This document shows, piece after piece, positions 29,726 to 33,263 of a DNA stretch of 33,263 nucleotides. Made by a program: the position numbers and the translations under genes. The notes below the pieces were generated by a model, which saw nothing but the letters and a program-made list of their open reading frames with translations, was not told where the DNA came from and searched no databases. Position 1 is the stretch's first letter, and every line of letters begins with the position of its first letter. The stretch is from Thermomucor indicae-seudaticae (lineage: Eukaryota; Mucoromycota; Mucoromycetes; Mucorales; Lichtheimiaceae): positions 1 to 33,263 of the forward strand of contig JSYX01000057.1 of assembly GCA_000787465.1 (NCBI GenBank). The letters are read 5' to 3'.

Positions 29726-32700
29726 TCACAAAGCTCGGCAGATAATGTAGTAAAATGCCCCGGAGACTGTTGACTTGACCATGCCAATGAGTGACCTGAC
29801 AGCCGAGACGTCGATCAGCAGAAGCTTAGACCCTCCTGCGGGGTAGTAAACAGGCCAGCCGTGGTCACTACTCCGGACATCCAGAAACGCCTTGACAAGA
29901 GCCAACTCGTATCTGTCCCCGTCTACTTCGTATTTGACAAAAGTGACAATTTCGCCGAAGAAGTCAGCTTTCTCCATACGCGTAGAGGTTTGAATACGGT
30001 TTCTCATGTCGACTTCTTGCTGGAACCAAACGTTATAGGCAAGCCTATCACTGTGCTTACCGCTGGAGGTCTCTACAACCATACCATTCGAAATTAGGGC
30101 AGATGTCGCAATCCAAATCACGTCCGGAATGGTCCGAGAATTGAATAGCGTTTCCAGCAGTGATCGCAAACTGTACTCCGCGTATTCATCTGTGTGCACT
30201 TCTTTAAGACGTCCAAGAAGGCGACAGTCCTCAGTTTCAGGCACAGCGTTGGTGTCAGAATCATCAGAGTCAAGGTCAGAGTCAAAGACTTTAGGGCGAG
30301 GAGACACCTGCATGCCCGGTCTGTAAAGATGCAAGAAATGAGAACGCTAACATCATCTTTCTGAATTAGCACGTACTGTTTCTTGACTCATCGCAAGCGT
30401 GCCAGCAACATTACAACATTGCCACATGCGGTTCCCGGCATCGACCTTGATTTGATTTTCGAGGATATTTCCCCAATTGCGCGCTCTAATGACCTTGTCG
30501 AGTAAACCCGAGGTGGTCCATACTTTTCAATGATCAGCGGCACGTGTGTCAGTAGCTGTTGGTTAATGCTGAACACCGTAACCGCGATCTTTCCAGCCTT
30601 GTAGTATTTGACAAGGGTCTTATTCCAACGTCGTATCGCCCTACAATGTATGAAAGTCAATCTTCATCTATATATCGAAAGGTGAAGTGAATGTACTCAC
30701 GTCTTGACCTGTTCGAGTTGTCGGGCGCTGATATTCCACGACTGCAGGATTTTGCATGCGTAAGCGAGATATATCAGCGCCTCTTTGGCCTCTTGATCCT
30801 TTATGTGATCTTCGGCTACCAATGTTGGCACGATGTATAAGAGGAAGTCGGACCAGTCGACGGCACGCATATAGCCGCCGTGTAGGTCGACGTTCCTCCA
30901 ACTATCGCCTGCTGCGATCGTGGGTATCAAGTACTTGTTTTGGGGTATAGCTTCGCTTATCACATGTAGCGTTGCTTTGGGTAAGCAGAAGGGATTTTGT
31001 TCGGTTCCCTTGTAATGTCCCGAAAATAATTGCCACAACTGCCGAGCAATGCCATGGCAGATACCATGCATTTCGTCGAAGACAAAGAACTCGGGACGGA
31101 TGAAAGTTGACAGACGGTTTAGCGGGCAATGATATTTAATCCCATGATCCTAACGTCGTGCTTTTCATAAGCATTCGACAGCAATGACCAATGAAAAGTT
31201 ACCTACTGGATCGGCACTTTGGTAATCGTTGGCAGTTCTCAAAGGCGCCTCTTTTCCTGTTGGGAAAAATATGCCGCCTTTTGGATCATTGACACCTTTG
31301 ACGCGACATATACGACAACCGTATCTATAAATCGTAAGCATGGGGCAGGTATCAAGCATGTCAGCTTAATAGTTACCTGTGCCCATGGTGGTGACCTATC
31401 AGCTTCCCAATTGCGGGGATGTCACCATTTACGAAAAGCAAATGGACGCGGAGATGGATAGTTTCCTCGGGGAGGAATACTGTCATTCCGTCTCTTTCTA
31501 GGATATGGAGCTCCTTAATGGTTGGCCTAAGGAAGCTCCATACGTCATTTGGCGCAGAGGGTCCAGGGATGATGCCAATTTGCAGCATGTTTTTGAGCTT
31601 ATATCTGTAGACAATGTAATATAGCGGCGTTAAGTAATTCTGTTGCGTGAGCTTTCGTGATCATATCTACCTTTTCTTAGACGGAAGATTCAGAATCGTC
31701 GCATGGATAGTCCATAGCGATCCACTGGTTTTGTTGGGGTTAAACCCATCAACTGAAAGCGAAATAGCGATGTCGTTGTCCGACGTGAGGAGTTCGTCCT
31801 TCATCTGCTGGTATGCTTGGCCGTCGAAAACATGCCGGTAGGTACCATCGCTAACATATTCAGCTCTATACCGTAGGTCGGCGCGGGATTCTTCATCAAG
31901 GAACAGCGCAGCCAGCTGGGCACTAAGAGGCAGCTATGCCATCCGTCCAGCAGGGACCTTCAAGATATTTCCGTGCCTGTCACGGCTAGTCTTGTATCTC
32001 GGTCCCTGGCAATGTCGGCATTGCGTTTCGCTATCGTCGTAGAAGAGTTGGCAACTCTTCCGACAGACGTCGTAATAAACGTTGTCTGCCGGATAGAGCT
32101 TCTCCAGCTCTGTCTTGGTGCGGTCCACACTCAATAAAGGAAGTTGTTCGCCTAGGAAAATGAAAAATGAGTAAAAGTCGGTCTGTAGGCATTTCCATCT
32201 ACATACAATCGGTATGGATAGAGCGGGCCAACAATTGCTCGTTGATGAAAGATATCAACTGTCTCTGAGTGCTACGAGGAACACCGCCAGAAGTGCAGAT
32301 GTCCAGAAACTTGATGCTATTGATAACTTGAGCTCTTGTGACTTTAGGGACCTTCCTCAATTCGTACTCTATCTTTTTCTGGTCACCTGCTACATCCACC
32401 ATCTGCGGAGCTGCTGCTATCACGGAAAAGTCAATGCAATGATGCTCCAGTATAACAACTAACAAGCGTCAACGTTACCTGCATCATCTTCGTAGCAGTC
32501 ATAGTCCAACTCCAGAATTGACTCGGGGAAGTCATGATAACTACGTTCTTCAGCACTCTCCTTTGTCGTGATATATAAATTGGTCTCGTGCATCGTACTG
32601 TAGACGACAGTTAAAACTTACATCATGGGTTGCGATATGCTCAATTGGGGGGGCGCAACAGCAGGAGGTGCGCTATCAGTCTTCGGGCTATCATTTATAC

Positions 32701-32897
32701 ACCATACACACACGGTTAACATATCACATTAATGCAGACAATGAGAACTTTTACAGGACAGTATCCTGAGATCCTGTGGCGCTCTTCCAAGCCGCAGAGA
32801 TCGCAGCCTCTCTGGCCTCGCACGTCTTGCGATGCGCCTGGATGGTACCTTTTGTGAAGGTTTGTTTACAAAAACCTCAGGGGATGTGGATAGTCAT
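29726..32897 (-). mobile_element. Tnp2-type (CACTA/Plavaka-like) transposase gene, nearly complete
   Basis: About ten minus-strand exons joined by short GT-AG introns. Order: N-terminal CCHC-like finger (GFCKQTFTKGTIQAHRKTCE) from ATG 32897; an acidic segment DFPESILELDYDCYEDDA; PKVTRAQVINSIKFLDICTS; a cysteine motif YYDVCRKSCQLFYDDSETQC and RHCQGPRYKTS; the core AISLSVDGFNPNKTSGSLWT, IGIIPGPSAPNDVWSFLRP, TIKELHILERDGM, GDIPAIGKLIGH, YGCRICRVKGV; then FFVFDEMHGICHGIARQLW, HVPLIIEKYGPPRVYSTRSL; and a C-terminal domain ending near 29726. SVDGFNP, IPGPxxP and the CxxC after the GH motif are the Tnp2 signature. Two stops are seen: TGA at 32877-32879 where the first finger Cys should be, and TAG in place of a probable CAG between GRMA and LPLS (about 31935). 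One early exon junction (near 32633) is not in phase in my reading. No CACTA-type ends were found around it. Confidence 0.8.
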
Positions 32898-33263
32898 AGT
32901 ACAGATCAGAGACAGCGCGAGCAGTAAAGAGCAGGAGATAAAAGCAAAGAATTGCCGGAAGATCAGTGAAATTAGATAATGATTTATAACAAGAGTTTTC
33001 TCTATAATCAAGCCATTGAGTCTTATCACATGTAAAGTACGCCAGGTACACGATTACAAAACAATCTAGCGGACCACAGTCTGCATTAATGATTTGAAAG
33101 GACTAAGCGTTATGAGCAAACACAGGATAAACGTATCGTTTAGATGTTTTATGATCACATAGTAAACTTCAATTCTTTCGGCACGTAAACCAGGTATAAC
33201 AAGTAAACAAAAATTTCCCTTCTCTTTCCAGAGTTTTAACCTAAGGAGTATGTTCGCCTCCAA
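32898..33263. other. No gene seen at right edge
   Basis: AT-rich; a minus-strand open stretch at 33066-33263 runs off the window and has no recognisable family. Terminal repeats of the transposon could lie here or beyond. Confidence 0.45.

Noticed and set aside
29866..29876. CACTACTCCGG as a possible CACTA terminus of the Tnp2 element
   Set aside because: It lies inside the transposase C-terminal coding exon and has no inverted partner at the other side.
29861..30097. 78-codon plus-strand frame
   Set aside because: Antisense of the transposase C-terminal exon.
1..33263. CRISPR arrays, operons or bacterial signals
   Set aside because: Introns, nuclear gene families and fungal transposons show eukaryotic DNA; no regularly spaced short repeats exist.

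Overview
The window reads as nuclear DNA of an early-diverging fungus, most likely Mucoromycota. Genes are close together, split by many short introns (about 47-83 nt, GT...AG), and encode conserved eukaryotic proteins. Mitochondrial presequences, a Ypd1-type phosphotransfer protein, fungal histidine and arginine biosynthesis genes and several transposon families agree with this. The taxonomic call is inference; no rRNA or tRNA gene was found.

Left gene-dense part (616-12968): DBR1 (+, lariat debranching), BLOC1S2 (-), SUB1/PC4 (+), a possible AAA-ATPase relic (-), HIS5 (+) and ARG8 (-) end to end, USE1 SNARE (+), YPD1 (-), a 2OG-Fe(II) dioxygenase (+) and MIC60 (-). Three pairs are head-to-head with only 63-114 bp between start codons (BLOC1S2/SUB1, ARG8/USE1, YPD1/dioxygenase) and must share promoters. 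HIS5 and ARG8 are both amino-acid biosynthesis aminotransferases, and each has a Gcn4/Cpc1-type TGACTC box about 65-70 bp before its start.

Middle (12969-20524): about 7.5 kb without a convincing host gene. It holds a frame-broken LINE-like reverse transcriptase relic, a 391-bp non-autonomous element whose ends read CACTACGGGAAA and which is flanked by a 3-bp duplication GTA (CACTA-type), a second decayed copy in inverse orientation, a 100-bp pogo/Tc1-mariner-type foldback element with TA duplication, and a strong GC-rich hairpin.

Right gene part (20525-26600): a divergent poly(A) polymerase (-), a 102-codon unidentified gene model (-), a TSR4/PDCD2 ribosomal-protein chaperone (+) and CNOT9/RCD1 of the CCR4-NOT complex (-), the last two convergent.

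Right end (26600-33263): a mobile-element cluster. A Ty3/gypsy element (-) keeps Gag and the integrase C-terminus but has lost protease, reverse transcriptase, RNase H and most of integrase. Next to it is an almost full-length multi-exon Tnp2-type (CACTA/Plavaka-like) transposase gene (-), broken by only two visible stops. It is a candidate relative of whatever mobilised the CACTA-type miniature elements in the middle region. All exon borders were deduced by eye from splice signals, phase and remembered family features, not computed.
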